Positions 24,301 through 35,837 of a stretch of 64,000 nucleotides of DNA are shown piece by piece. The DNA is from Paragonimus westermani (lineage: Eukaryota; Platyhelminthes; Trematoda; Plagiorchiida; Troglotrematidae): the NCBI GenBank assembly GCA_008508345.1, contig QNGE01003853.1, positions 5,047-69,046 on the forward strand, written 5' to 3'. Every line of letters begins with the position of its first letter. Position 1 is the stretch's first letter. Both the position numbers and the translations under genes were made by a program. Below the pieces are notes generated by a model. It searched no databases, was not told where the DNA came from, and worked only from the letters and a program-made list of their open reading frames with translations.

Positions 24301-24984
24301 TTAGGTCACTAAGTCCAAGGGAGGGTCAAGCTCACAAACAATTGTTTCTGAATACACAGGGTTGGGTTCAGTGAATTGATTGCGACCGCCTCAGCAAACC
24401 ACAAGAATCTTGGATTGGGATGAAGTAACAAGAGTCTGAATGCACAAGCCGGGTCGATAACGTGACCATTCATCAGGACGTGTCTTGCGACGGCGGACAC
24501 ATTGCTTGCACCTATCTACGATATTGTCGTTCTTCTGTAACAGAGTTCTGCACCCAACTGCGCAAATGTTCCTTCACTCTGGAGATCAAACACCTCCCTG
24601 TTCTGCCTATGTAAATTTTTTGCAGTTACATGCAGATTGGCAGACAGTGTGAGTTGGCACGAACAGGCTGATCTCGTTTGATTGAAGGGACAGGCAGTTT
24701 CTGCGTCCGAGCTAATACACAGAGTTCCGATGCGTTAAATATTCGTTTAATTGAGTTCGCTAGTCTTTGAGTTGTTTGATGCATGCTATAATCACCTTTA
24801 AAAGGCAATCCTATGTAATCCTTCTTTTTCACAGTGGCCACCTGTTGGGATGGCAGTTTCGGTCTACTCTCTTTCTATGGAACGTTTTGGAAAGCCATTC
24901 GATTGTAGTACGGAAGTGATTGGCTCTAGTTTCTCCACCAGATTGTCCTGTGTACAGATTCGTCTCGCGCGTGTGAATAGTGTA

Positions 24985-25145
24985 TATTCGACCTTTGCTA
25001 ACCCATCGATCGACTATTCATCCCACCCACCCCTTATCTGTTCGATATAAAGAAGCCGTTTTATGTTATTGTAAATTTGGTACTGAAGAGTCAATACGAA
25101 ATGCTTTCATCTACCAGTTTTCGTGTTCTAACGGCTTTGTTCAAT
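24985..25145 (+). repeat. PLE flanking inverted repeat, inner 5' arm
   Basis: This copy lies in the opposite orientation to the arm at 24165-24300 and upstream of the PLE frame as read on the - strand. Shared blocks include ACCCATCGATCGACTATTC, TATCTGTTCGATATAAAGAA, GCCGTTTTATGTTATTGTAA and TCGTGTTCTAACGG. Identity is high in the middle and lower towards 25145. Confidence 0.8.
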
Positions 25146-25324
25146 ATGCGAAGATTTTACATCTAACGTAATTCACTCTGTTACCTAGGTTCTCAGTAGA
25201 TTTTTTCGTTAACTGAGCTCCAATACAATCGGTTGCACTCACCCGGTCTTACGATTCTTGGCTCATTTTCTGCACAAACCCGGTTCTGTTACTCTGGGAT
25301 CAACCGATAAATTCAATCAGTAGT

Positions 25325-25525
25325 TCACACTGATGAAATATGGCTGTCTACAAAACTGCCCATGCGTTTTATTGTGATTACGGGTACTGTTTTGTAATTC
25401 AAACACGTTGAGTTAATCACCTCATCTAATAAAGATATGAATTTGCTAGAAGCTGGACGGATACCTCTTGAGAAACGAAGCTTGTCACTGACTTGACCTG
25501 ACTTGATATTGGACGATACATACAA
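25325..25525 (-). pseudogene. Possible retroelement fragment
   Basis: A 66-codon - strand ORF ends VITIKRMGSFVDSHISSV. About 40 bases around its end (CCCATGCG...GTGATTACG on the + strand) resemble 53811-53840, where the next codons would read FVYMDD, a reverse-transcriptase-like motif. This suggests a shared old retroelement, but the evidence is thin. Confidence 0.3.
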
Positions 25526-26818
25526 CCAGAGTGAAGTTTTTTTGCTATCCTTGCTTTGGCTGAAAACAGTGAGCTAGCTACCCGACCGCTTGCTTATTTT
25601 CCATGTTGAACATGTACCTTCAATAATTTGATCTTGTGAGGTTCTTATCCTTGTTTAACTTCTCCATCTGTTCTGTGTGTGTCACATTTAACTAGGACCG
25701 ACTCTTTTGTACACGGTTCGTTTTGTGATGTTGATGTGCAACACCACAGTGGCTGTCATCTATTTGAACTACTTATATAGATTTTTTGTACAGATTTATC
25801 GTCAGCTTAACGTACCGTCAACTGACTGGTAAGCAGGTGTGAATTTGTAATGCGAAGCCCTCGTATACGTATCTTGGCTGCTCCTTTTCTCTCTGTTAAG
25901 TCAGAATAACGGTACGTTGGCCTTGAGGTTTCAAGTGGCGCATTGTTACCAAGTCCAAGGAAAGAGTTGATAATGAAAGATGGAGAGAGAATGTAGGCTA
26001 CGAAGAACTATATAGGTGAGCCTATAATTTGATGTGATTTTCATTGGAAGTGGCTGTGGCTAATATTTCCACTCTAGAAGTAGACATCAAACAACTTTCC
26101 AGTTATGCACCATTCGGGGATCCACTAGTAGGCTGTTCTCCGGGGCTTGTAGATAGGCGCCGCCATTTTTTTCAAAGTTAGCGACGTCTTTCTGTTGTTC
26201 TAAGAAAATTACTTCAAACAATAAACTTCCCTAGGGGGTTGCAAACCAATTACATCTGATTGTATGTCAGTGGAATCGGGACCTCTCCGCATTTCATTTC
26301 GATCTTCATTTCACTTTTTACAGTGTGTGCCTGTACTTGCTGAATGTCACTCTATGCTCGTGCAAGACTGATGCCTGAGTTTACTTGGTAGCGCTTTTGC
26401 TTGCATGGTTAGGTTTTCCCAACGATATACGTTTTCATTCCGTTCCACATAGACATCGTGGTGTTTGATGGACTACTACAGCGGTTGTTTGAATTCCAGT
26501 GGCTTCTCACTTTGACTACAATCGTGGCGCTTAAGTTCTGTCTTCACCTACAAAGGATTACAGCTGTTCGCAGATAAACGAGTGTTTCCCCGACAGAAAA
26601 GCAGCCCTTACTACAGCCAGCGGAATGGAGAAACAAGGTCCACGTTGGACGTCGGCAAACTAATTGTGAACCACGCTGAAGCGCCCATATATTGTTGGGG
26701 GAAGAAATATCCATACTGAAGGAAACAGTTGTAGTTCAGCTCAAAATGCTTTTGGCAGATGGATGCATGCAAGGATTCTTATCATGGCCCATGATTTGCA
26801 TCCAAAACATTAACCAGC
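25526..26818. other. No recognisable gene
   Basis: Short ORFs only; nothing assigned. Confidence 0.4.
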
Positions 26819-27097
26819 CTAACGTGCAATTGTAGGCCAAGCGGCGATGGCATAATCCGAAGGAGTATTAGAATTGTAGAACCACAGCCCTGACCGTAGT
26901 AAAGTCAAGTGAAAACCTTTAGGTGTAGGATATCCGAAACCAATCGGATCGAGGGAACTCTTGTCAACTGTTACAGATACACAGACGATATAACATCGAA
27001 ATCGGCCACTTCTTGAAGATAGTACAGTCAACCAAAGAAGAATCTGAGTAAGTGCACTGAGGAGCCTGATAGAACAGGTAGCTGTTGAACTTAGCAA
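26819..27097 (-). CDS. Possible terminal exon, unidentified
   Basis: On the - strand a strong pyrimidine tract ending TTTTTTGCTAAG is followed by open sequence. One frame runs 91 codons to a stop and reads a hydrophobic start, then TVDKSSLDPIGFGYPTPKGF, then HLTLLRSGLWFYNSNTPSDY. A second frame is open for about 40 codons (FNSYLFYQAPQCTYSDSSLV...). I cannot tell which frame, if any, is used, and neither matches a family I know. Confidence 0.25.
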   Translation of the reverse strand: MLSSTATCSIRLLSALTQILLWLTVLSSRSGRFRCYIVCVSVTVDKSSLDPIGFGYPTPKGFHLTLLRSGLWFYNSNTPSDYAIAAWPTIAR

Positions 27098-27289
27098 AAA
27101 AGAAAGAGATTAGTAAGGCAACTGGCCGCCGCAAATGCTGTTCATCATTCCATTCAGTTTGAACCAGTTTATACTACTGTTGATCGGCGTTTAACAATCA
27201 TGACCAGTTTTACCCCTTTACGTATTCGTATGTAGAAGATTTCTAAGACTGATCACACCTTCGAACAATGTCTTTTTTCAAGTTGCAAA

Positions 27290-27867
27290 CCACTCACATT
27301 TGGTCGCAGCTGTCGCATTCAGACTGACTTTCCAATCAGCCTCTTTCGAAAAGATGCACTAGACTCGAGTTTCGTTCTCATTGGAACTCTTCGGTAGTGC
27401 ATCTCCATGCCACAGCTGGGATTAGAACTCCGGTCACGCTTTCATGAGACAGTCGTGTTGACCACTGCTCCATTGGCCTCACATTAGGCACAACCCAATT
27501 ATTATATGTGAACGCTCAGCCACTTTCGCTTCTTAATAATGCTCAGGTGGCCGATCGTCTCGAAAGAAGATGTGGTAACTGTCCTGTTATCTGCAATCGA
27601 TAACCTCGCGATAAGGACCTCTGAGGAAGGTCGAAATCTCAGATCTCGTTAAACCTGTTAGGCGATATTTGAGATTACTGATGGGTAGTCGGGTCAACAC
27701 GGTTGCCTCATTAAGGCGTGACCGGAGTTCTAGTCCCAGTTGTGGCATGGAGATGCACTACCGAAGAGTTCCAATGAGAACGTGACTCGAGTCTAGTGCA
27801 TCTTTTTGAAAGAGGCTGACCGAAAAGTCTGTCTGAATGCGACAGCTGCGATCAAATGTGAGTGATG
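27290..27867. repeat. Two inverted SINE-like copies
   Basis: Arms at about 27290-27460 and 27700-27867 are near reverse complements (shared blocks such as AGATGCACTACCGAAGAGTT and AATGCGACAGCTGCGATCAA), with about 240 bases between. Read outward from the centre, each copy starts with a TGGAGCAGTGG-like box A and a GAGTTCTAATCCC-like box B about 40 bases apart, then a tRNA-unrelated tail. This is the layout of a tRNA-derived SINE with its RNA polymerase III promoter. Partial copies lie at 49383-49445 and 53450-53530. Confidence 0.65.
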
Positions 27868-28294
27868 TTCGAATTGAAATTAACCAAATCCCTGACTGCT
27901 CGTCATTGTCTTTTTTGTTACCTTATGTATTGACTGGTTTCTGTACGAATACTTTTGCTGCCGACGATTGTCCCGTTTTGGGAAAATCTTCTATGAAGTC
28001 ATTATCTTTCTTGGTAGTGTTATGACTGGCATATTTGAGTGTTTTATAAGTCACTTACTTTCCAGATTCTTGTCGGAACTCGCTCACCTTCATGTCACTT
28101 TTAAAATGTACGGCTTTGTTGAATTCAGTTAAACATGTTCCTGTGGGATTCGATTTGAGTTGGCTGTCCCACAGTTAAACTACTTATCCATGCCAATGTT
28201 TTAACAGATTTCCGTGTGAGTTTGAAACGGCTTGAGTACCATTTCAAGCATTCCGAAGATGTTCGTAACTTTTGAGGCTGCCTTTGTGTTGTAG
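27868..28294. other. Upstream of the first GNB1L-like exon found
   Basis: No coding exon recognised. The end (CTGCCTTTGTGTTGTAG) is a good splice acceptor, so this is probably the end of an intron. Confidence 0.5.
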
Positions 28295-28634
28295 GAACCC
28301 GCCTGTTTATTGTTGCCAAACCAATCGACGCAAGTGTGTAGTACAGGTAAGATTGGTCCATGCACATCTCTTGTTGTTGTGTCTGATGATGGTAATAACG
28401 GCGACGGGACGTTGCTCGCTTCTGGTCATTTGAATGGTTGGATCATCTTGTGGTCCTTGGAGAGACGTCGAAGTTATCACCAGTGGTTGGCACATCCTCG
28501 ATCACAAGTTACCAGTTTGCATTGCTGGCCTAAACGCTTCGTCATATCTCAAGGCCGAGATGGGTTCATCCGATTCTGGATTTCACCTGCGACCGGAACA
28601 ACCGTATTAATGTCAACCGAAATTCCGAAACAAG
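28295..28634 (+). CDS. GNB1L: GNB1L-like WD40 protein, N-terminal exon found
   Basis: After the acceptor at 28294 the frame reads EPACLLLPNQS, then GPCTSLVVVSDD, then SGHLNGWIILWSLERRR, then VISQGRDGFIRFW and STEIPKQ. These are WD40 blades 1-2 of guanine-nucleotide-binding beta-like protein 1: an 'SG...G.I..WSL' blade end followed by the family's characteristic SQGRD. The exon ends CAAG before GTGATT, one base into a codon, which fits the next exon. The true start codon must lie in an earlier exon not found; the exact acceptor is uncertain. Members of this family act as WD40 scaffolds and are linked to stability of PI3K-like kinases through the TTT complex. Confidence 0.8.
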
Positions 28635-31600
28635 GTGATTGACACTTTTATTGAGGAGATTGCTTCTTTGACTCATCCCTACAATTTCCCATTTTTTGGC
28701 TTCACTGGTTAAGGAACTTTATGGATCGACTTCTCTGATCGGCTATGAGGCACAACTTATCTTCCTTTTAAATCAAGTTCTATCACACTGTCACGAAGAG
28801 CCAGTGCAGCTTCCGTTGCTTTTTCACCTGCTATGTGCTTTTTAAGCGTTATTCTAGCACAAACAACAAGAGCGCGCTTTATGAGCAAGTCTCATAATAA
28901 TTCTGGTCGCATATTTCCTTTGAATTGTGGTACTGTGTTTCAACTGCAACATTTTTACAGCAGTCATTTTGTTGGGTTAATTTTCCGATGGCTTATTCGA
29001 TACTCATGTGAATTCCGGGCATCTAATTAGGAGTATCGGCGTGCAGATACCGTTCATCCGAACAACTTCCGCCTAGATTGTAGCTACTGTTTATTGTTTG
29101 GCCAACATGTGACCCACAACGTGGTTTTCGTGCTAGCATGCCTAAGCTGAAGACGTCGTAGACACTGTGTATGGAATGTGGAACCAGATTATTAGTTACG
29201 CACTCTGATTATTTATTCCCATGGCTGATTTATTTCACGTTTGCCTCATCATTGTTCAACCTTTCGACTGGTCTGTATCATTAGTACTTTAAATTCAATC
29301 CGCCTCACACAAAAGTGACTGGAGTTTTTGAAGGCCTGTGATGTGTTAGAGAGTATCTTTGAGGTCAAGCTGAGAATAAGCACACTGCAACCATTACCCA
29401 TTTTCTCAAAAAGAGAACAAGAGAAGGACTGCTATACCAAAATTTGAAAATTTACTCACTCTTGGCCTCTTGAGAATTGACTACTGTGTCTGATTGTCGC
29501 TTCGTGTGGGAGCAGTAGAGTGAGTTTGATCTAACGTTTCACCTTACTCCAGTCAATCAAACACATTTGTTCGTTTTACTTATAGATGAACTGCATCGGA
29601 TAACTGCTAAGCTTGATGAGGATTTCATTATCGGTTTGGGTTCGCTGTGCTATTTCAGTCCGACCTAAGATGGCAATTTGCTAGGTTTACAGCTAACATT
29701 TTGGTTGTATTTGGCTTTCAACGTTGTATGTGGCTAAGTCACTAAAAACGTGATTACGTTAACGGTTATTGGTACAAACTGTTGTATGGTTTGTCAGCCG
29801 ATACCTCAGCATTTCCGTTTGAACGAGAGCCTGCAGAACACCAAAATAAACATTTGGAAATCATAGTTACTCACACTATGATTGCTGTTATGTTCACGTG
29901 GTGCGCATTGTGCACATGGTTGTGGGAAACTTGTTCATGACTGTTCGAGTTAGAGTCGGCAACAGCAGACTGTGTGAGAAGATGACAGATACACAGAATG
30001 GATGTTTACCATTGTTGTATAACAGGCAGTTTCGTTGTGAGTAGTATACTACTCACAAGTAATGTACTACCCACTGGCGACATTCAGAAAGAAGAGGACA
30101 AGCCCCGAACACGACGGACAAGAAGAGACTATCGGAACAGTGTATACGTGCTGTGTGAGAACTTTCACCAAGGCGAATGACAACTTACTGTCACCCAATG
30201 TATGTGAATGCATGTCTGTCGTGCAAATGAGTGGACGCGTTTGTGGTTTAGTTTTTGACATGATCTGTACGGAAGTATGCGCAATAGACCAACTTGCTGG
30301 CCAAGCGTCTTTTGCGGACACAACAACCATGAATACTGGTTACCGATCAGCCGTGGAAGGTTGAGTCTTCAATCAGTATCCGTCAGTCAGGTTACGTCAG
30401 TGGACACAACTCAGCCTGTACCCATTAGGAAAATCTATACAATCAAGGAGACGTTGAATCTCCAGTTTTGTCGTTATGACTGTACTTTTCAAACATGAAA
30501 GTAGGGTTTGTTTGGATCGAGCCCGGAGTAGTCCACTTGATTCCCACTCTGGAGTGTTACCTCAATAGACAGCGTTTCCTGTTGGCCTCTCTACTGCTCC
30601 AAGCGAGCTTTCTCGTATGATAGGGCAGGCGCACGCAGATCCAGTTTCGCAATGCTTTTTCAACCTCTTCATTTAGGTCAATCATAACACCTGTTTTGTC
30701 ATGCTCATTTGGGTCTTCAAACAAGTCCAACATAAATAATCGTCATGATTCGACTGATGTAGGTTGGGTTTGAGTACGATTGGATTTTCAATGGGCACAT
30801 CAGAAAGATCGCGACTTTCGTTTGCAGCTTGTTCATAGGCACTATCTGCCTACCTGCTTACATAAACGTCCGAACTTTGAAAGTTGCTAGCCCGACCGTT
30901 GTTCGAAAGGAATTATAGCGCTATTATTTTTGACGTTTTGTTTACCGCCATTGGTTTCACGAGTTTCATCGCCAAAGACATGTGAGGCAAGTCTGTTTTA
31001 CGTTATGGTCCAGAATAACACGATGAAGTGCTTACTTTCTTGGCATAGCTAATTCATTTTGTGGATAAGCCAACTTTTTGTTCGATAAGCCAAAGTTCAG
31101 ATTAGTCTACCTAACCTCATTCGGATTCGTTAATCGACCGATTTACCTCGAAGACTGGAGGAACAAATGGCCACCGTGTCTGTTCATACATTTCTTCACT
31201 AGGTTCTGGACGCCTAGGACGTGCAAGGTGCCTTTCCTGATGTTCCGACGGAAACAGTTTTGTGATTTAAGGAACCCTTAAGATGTCCTACAGATCCGGT
31301 TAGACAGATTTACTAAACCTAACCGCCCGGATTTTTCCTGTGCCTTCTCGTGTTTACTGAGGGTGTTTTCCCTTCACGTTGTTTCAATGTGATCCAGCCT
31401 TTCGACGCTTACCGTGTTTTAATCAGTCCATCCAACCCAATGCTTATTATGTGGGCTATTCACAATGGGGTCGATAGCGTCATCTTTGCAAAGATGTTTG
31501 ATAATCTTGTCGTACCTTTCAGTATCATTCTTTTTGTGCATAAAATTTGGCCCTAACACCAAATTTTCCATGGTCTACATTGCATCAACCTGATCGTTTA

Positions 31601-31924
31601 GACGAACAGTTACATCGCCGCATAGATTGCAGCAATCATACTTCACATGGACAGTTGGTGATTTACCAACCCTTTACACGTCGGTTATGTTTTAGTTGAG
31701 TTGGTGACAAACTGCGGATTCTGCTTGGTTCATTGTTCGTCGAATAATTACTCAAGACACTGCAAAGAACCAACTCATTTTGGTGACCATACCTACCGTG
31801 TTGTTACATACGTGCAACACTTTTTGAGTTGGAACGTAATCACTCAAGTGTTGTTCAAACTAGTCACATTTTTCGATTGTGTCTTCTCGGGTTACACTAA
31901 CTTCTGAAAACTTCCCTTTTTTAG
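28635..31924 (+). other. GNB1L-like gene intron, 3.29 kb
   Basis: Starts GTGATT and ends TTTTTTAG. It holds repeat R2 copy B (30012-30327). Other ORFs in it are short and show no motif. The weak GTGATT donor is supported by the phase match and by protein continuity across the junction. Confidence 0.7.
30012..30327 (+). repeat. Palindrome-headed repeat R2, copy B
   Basis: About 316 bases match 2917-3230 in inverted orientation. The 24-base palindrome is at 30035-30058, and the ORF opens at the ATG at 30062 and stays open for 100 codons, about 88 of them inside the repeat. Compared with copy A the ORF differs by about five amino acids from about eight base changes, so there is no sign of protein-level selection. 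It lies within the GNB1L-like intron. Confidence 0.8.
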
Positions 31925-32886
31925 GTATATCTGAAATAGCCACATGTGACTTCACATTTTGCGCTATCAGCTTCTGGCCAGCTGTTTGCGGTCTGCCAGT
32001 GGACGGCTTCCAATCGGACGAAGTGTACTATTTGGCTCACATCCCGGTCGATGATAATACGCCGGATTCTGGAAATAGGACATGTTCAATTGAAGTAATT
32101 CAATTCCCGGACAATGTGATCGTCTGCCACAGTGGTTCTCTTGAATCCGATGACAGCATCAAAGGTCTTTCTCAGATGGGGATGTGCATGGCTTTGCAAG
32201 GTGTGCCTCAGAGTAATACCGCTCCAGTTTGTACTTCGCGATGTCTGTACCTAGCCGCATACGAAGCTGGTCACCTGCTTTTGTTCGGTGATGGTCTAGT
32301 TCTCACCCGCCTGGACAGTTGCCTAGGTACTGCAGTTCCAATTATGTCTCTTGGCCTTCAACCTCCCCTATGTGGGACTGCCACCCGTTTGATTTTTGTA
32401 GGAGGACCGAGTGAAGACAACGTCAACTCCTCCAATCCACCGAGACCAGAATTAAGCGTTATTCGATTGGAATCAGGCTGTGCCATCGGTGAGCCTGCCC
32501 GGCTAACCAGAATTTCAACTAAGTTGACCCCGGCTGTTAGTGGGATTGCTTGTGTTGCCTGGCGTGCAGATGGTCGTATTGTCGCGTTGGGTCAGTGGGA
32601 TGGCCGTTTACGTCTGATTGAGTCGCGCCGCAACATCCAGTCTACAAAGCTGCGTTGTCTAGGCTGGTTGACAAGCCTGGGTGGTCTGGGTGAAAGCGAG
32701 TTACTCGGGGATTGGGCAGCGACCACTGTTACCCAACCTCACGGCCCTGTAGTGGATCAGCGTTCCACCACTATACGTAGTTGCGTGTTCGCACCCAACT
32801 CAAATTGGCTTATTAGTGCTGCACCAGCTAACGCTGGCGCGATCGGCAGTTTGTTGGTGTGGGATGTGTATCGGACTTCGAAGTGA
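31925..32886 (+). CDS. GNB1L: GNB1L-like WD40 protein, C-terminal exon
   Basis: A single large exon of 319 codons ends at TGA. It opens GISEIATCDFTFCAISFW, completing the codon split by the intron. Seen blades include SQMGMCMALQG, then LYLAAYEAGHLLLFGDG (the family's 'LAGYEDGSVVLW'-like blade), then IACVAWRADGRIVALGQWDG with RLRLIESRR, and a last blade IRSCVFAPNSNWLISAAPAN leading to LLVWDVYRTSK. WD dipeptides are few and several blades end in F or I instead, which is usual for divergent seven-blade propellers. With the exon at 28295 it makes about 430 residues, somewhat longer than the roughly 330 of vertebrate members; the extra length lies in acidic and Ser/Pro-rich inter-blade loops. Confidence 0.85.
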
Positions 32887-34261
32887 TTCCTCCATTTCCT
32901 TTGCTGTACATAATCGCCATTTCAACTGTACTGTCATGTGCGCCCGGAAACATTTATATATCTGTACATATGACAACATGCTTGCTTCTGACGACGAATA
33001 GATATGGTTAATTTTTCGGTCGATATTCCTGGTTGTGTTATTACAGGATTCTACCGTTTTTAACATGACATTGGGAGCTCCTTGATTTTTATCCGTGAAA
33101 TAACTCACCAACAACCTAAGGTAACCAGTTGCACTTACGAAAGACGCTTATAGGCCGATAGCTACTCAATTTACCTCACAATAGATAATGTTGCCGTAAT
33201 CATGACAGTCACGTTGGTACCAAACACAGCCGTCCTTGTTTCCTGTTCCTCAGACACAAGAATTTTACTATCGAACAAAAACGCTTTTTTGCACAATGTA
33301 TATCATTTGTTTATTTTTGTCCCTGATAGTTTTTTTGGAATACCGATTGTTTCGAATTGAGCACTGCTCACATCTACACTCAGACAGTCGTTTGGGTCAG
33401 TTCATTCAAAGAGAATTACCAGACCCGAGTTTCGTTCACTATTTGGAATTAATCGGTTATACATAGCTTTGCTCCCACAAGGAGTTTCACTCCGATTTAT
33501 GTGCCTGTGAGGCTAGCGGACCGCACATGCCGCTAGGGTCTTGACAAACGGGACTGTGACGAACGTTATCCATTCAGACTAGACAAGCACTATGAGTGTA
33601 TTGGTCGTCATTAAAAATAAGTCGATTTGACAAATGAATGTTTCCTTTATATTTTCGTGTGTACGGTGTAAAAGTGAATTCAGATTACAAGAGAAATGCC
33701 TAATTGATGTGTTACACTACCTGGTTTTCTTAATGTCTATCGGAATCCGGCTGGACCTCGCTGAAAACTGTTGCTGTACAATTCAGAAGTGATGTGCTGT
33801 TTGCTTCACGTTCCATAACAGTGTGCTGGATTAAGAACAATGCATATCAGTAGCTAAACGGATTTCTCTCAATTTCAGTTGGTTCGTTGACGCATGACAT
33901 ATGAAGGCTAAAAAGCTAAATCGGGTCATTGTACTAAGCATATCAACTAGCTGATCGGTGATTGGGTTGTTTATCGATTTTGTTGATCCGTTCATAAGTC
34001 ATGTCAGTTGACGCTTCTTCGTTCACTTACACAGTTGTTTGTACGCGCGGTAAACAGTGTCGTTCGACAGTATGAGAGCGAGTGAACGGGCACATCTGGT
34101 TTAGATCTGGAGTCGCTCTTGAGCTGAAGAGGACGTACAATTAATGAACATAGCCGCAACAGGAGATATTTGGTTTTGTTTCTTCTCAAGTAACGTTCGT
34201 GTAAGCCTGTTTTTATCTCCTTCTGCATGCGGACTGATGATAACGTATTTCCTTCCCACTG
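32887..34261. other. Downstream of the GNB1L-like gene
   Basis: Probably 3' UTR then intergenic DNA. A + strand ORF at 33236-33466 has a hydrophobic stretch but no recognisable motif. Confidence 0.4.
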
Positions 34262-34570
34262 CTATCGGCGTACCATTCCGGATACTGAGTTCTTCCCGCT
34301 GAATAGTTCGATGCATATCAGCGAGCCGCTGAAACAGTACGCGTCTGGTCCGTGGACGTGTCCGTAGTGTAGAACGTGCCTTGCATTTCTTTTAACGAAG
34401 GAGTTGACCATCTTCATACGTATACTTTTTCCATCACGAAATGTACGAACCAGATTACAGCCCAACCAACATCGCCACCGCTGGGTGCGCCAATGGATAC
34501 GGGTGCAAGTATTACATTCACAGGTGTGAATCCTGCTAGACAGATCAGTTTCGTTTGTCGTGTGTATCAC
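34262..34570 (-). mobile_element. Possible Penelope-like endonuclease fragment
   Basis: The - strand frame has a cysteine-rich CECNTCTRIHWRTQRWRC segment, and later RNARHVLHYGHVHGPDA, which resembles the RHVL-x-x-GHV-x-x-P block of PLE endonucleases seen at 24300-24500. The YIG motif is not clear. Weak call. Confidence 0.35.
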
Positions 34571-35703
34571 TCATGCTCTACGTTTACTTGTGTAACACGT
34601 TAGTGAGACCAAGCCATCGCAAGAGTGGATAGAAACCCGTCAACATCTATCCCATCTGGTAGGTATGCTCATATCATCTGCGTGCTCTGTCCGGTTTGGT
34701 GTGACGCATGAAGGATGGGCGATGTTCACACGAGTTATGAGTAACTGAAGCATATAAAAATGGGGCGTGTCCACTGCAGTTGTTTGAAATAGTCACTCAG
34801 TGATCGCTGTTCTGCAACTTCCAGTTTAGCAAGCAGTGTTGTGATTAATTATGCCCCACTAATCGTATGTCCTGTTGCGGAACATGAAATTTTGTTGACT
34901 AATCAAAATGAAGAAATAGCGACAGTGAGAGAGAGAACATCATTAATACTGCATGTTATGATGTTTACTTTTTATCAGGCATTCGTAAATGCGTTTCATA
35001 TTTGTTTGAACATAATAGATAGGGTTAGCTGTAATGAAAAAAGTTTGGTTGGACCATGAAAATCGTTATCATCAACGATATGAACAAAGGCCATGAGTAA
35101 CATGACATCGGAGTTCAGTACAAGATTGCATCGAATATAGTACTAACATTAATTGCTTTACTAGTTAAGTGAGTGTAATTTGTTTCAACTATTACAAAGA
35201 AAATGATGTAAAGTTCGATGTGGACAGTACGTAAATCTCTAACGGTGTGGTTTACCTGACTGAAGTCTCAGTGATCCGATAGGTGCAGACGTCCTGGCAG
35301 AGATGGCAAAGCAGTTCGCGAGTACTTTGAACAAACTCGATTTCGAACCGAACACGATTTAAGCAACGCCAACCTTCTCTCGTGCTGTTGAGCGACGAAG
35401 TACTGTAGCTGCGAAAAATCGGGAGTCATTTCTGCTGTCACCAATAGCCTTTATGGTGTATATGAAATCAGACTTGGTTACCGGTATTCTTCCAACTACA
35501 TTATGACTCACGAAGGTAAAAACTGCACAAAAAGTAAATAAACAAGTTAGTGCCATTTCGGTGCAGATTTGGTAAACGAAAACGGCCATTCTTTGAAAAC
35601 CACACTATTTCTAATCGATATCCATCATTTACCTGCTAATCCAAATAGAAAGGTTGAACGGTGGCAAGTTTGTAGACAAAGCGTCTCCTTGAGTGTTAGG
35701 CAG
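34571..35703. other. No recognisable gene
   Basis: Short ORFs only. Confidence 0.4.
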
Positions 35704-35764
35704 ATCATCATCATCATCATAGACAGCAATATATCAGTGGTTAACACTAATGCTTAACTGCCAC
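35704..35764 (-). repeat. LINE 3'-tail remnant with (GAT)n run
   Basis: Reverse complement of 1355-1417 with only a few mismatches before the GAT run. A severely 5'-truncated insertion with no coding part. Confidence 0.6.
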
Positions 35765-35800
35765 ACAACCATGAAGAAACAGCAAACCCTATATAGAAAG

Positions 35801-35803
35801 AGN

Positions 35804-35832
<29 letters not shown>
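35801..35832. repeat. (AG)n microsatellite with an ambiguous base
   Basis: A run of AG dinucleotides. The base at 35803 is N, which probably marks an assembly or sequencing uncertainty in the run. Confidence 0.95.

Positions 35833-35837
<5 letters not shown>

Larger units (their letters stand above)
24165..25145 (-). mobile_element. Penelope-like element 3' part flanked by inverted repeats
   Basis: The - strand encodes the PLE linker and endonuclease. It starts VKKKDYIGLPFKGDYSMHQT, then QRLANSIKRIFNASELCVLA, then KLPVPSIKRDQPV and NSHCLPICM. After an in-frame stop it reads LQKIYIGRTGRCLISRVKEH (the YIG strand and the R...EH helix of GIY-YIG nucleases). A frameshift then leads into SAVARHVLMNGHVIDPACAF and the conserved end QKQLFVSLTLPW. 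The element is bounded by two inverted copies of a roughly 135-160 base sequence. Stops and frameshifts make it inactive, and the reverse transcriptase part is not present next to it. Confidence 0.85.

Noticed and set aside
35801..35832. (AG)n run as a regulatory GAGA element
   Set aside because: Nothing ties it to a promoter, and the N shows it is a hard-to-read simple repeat.
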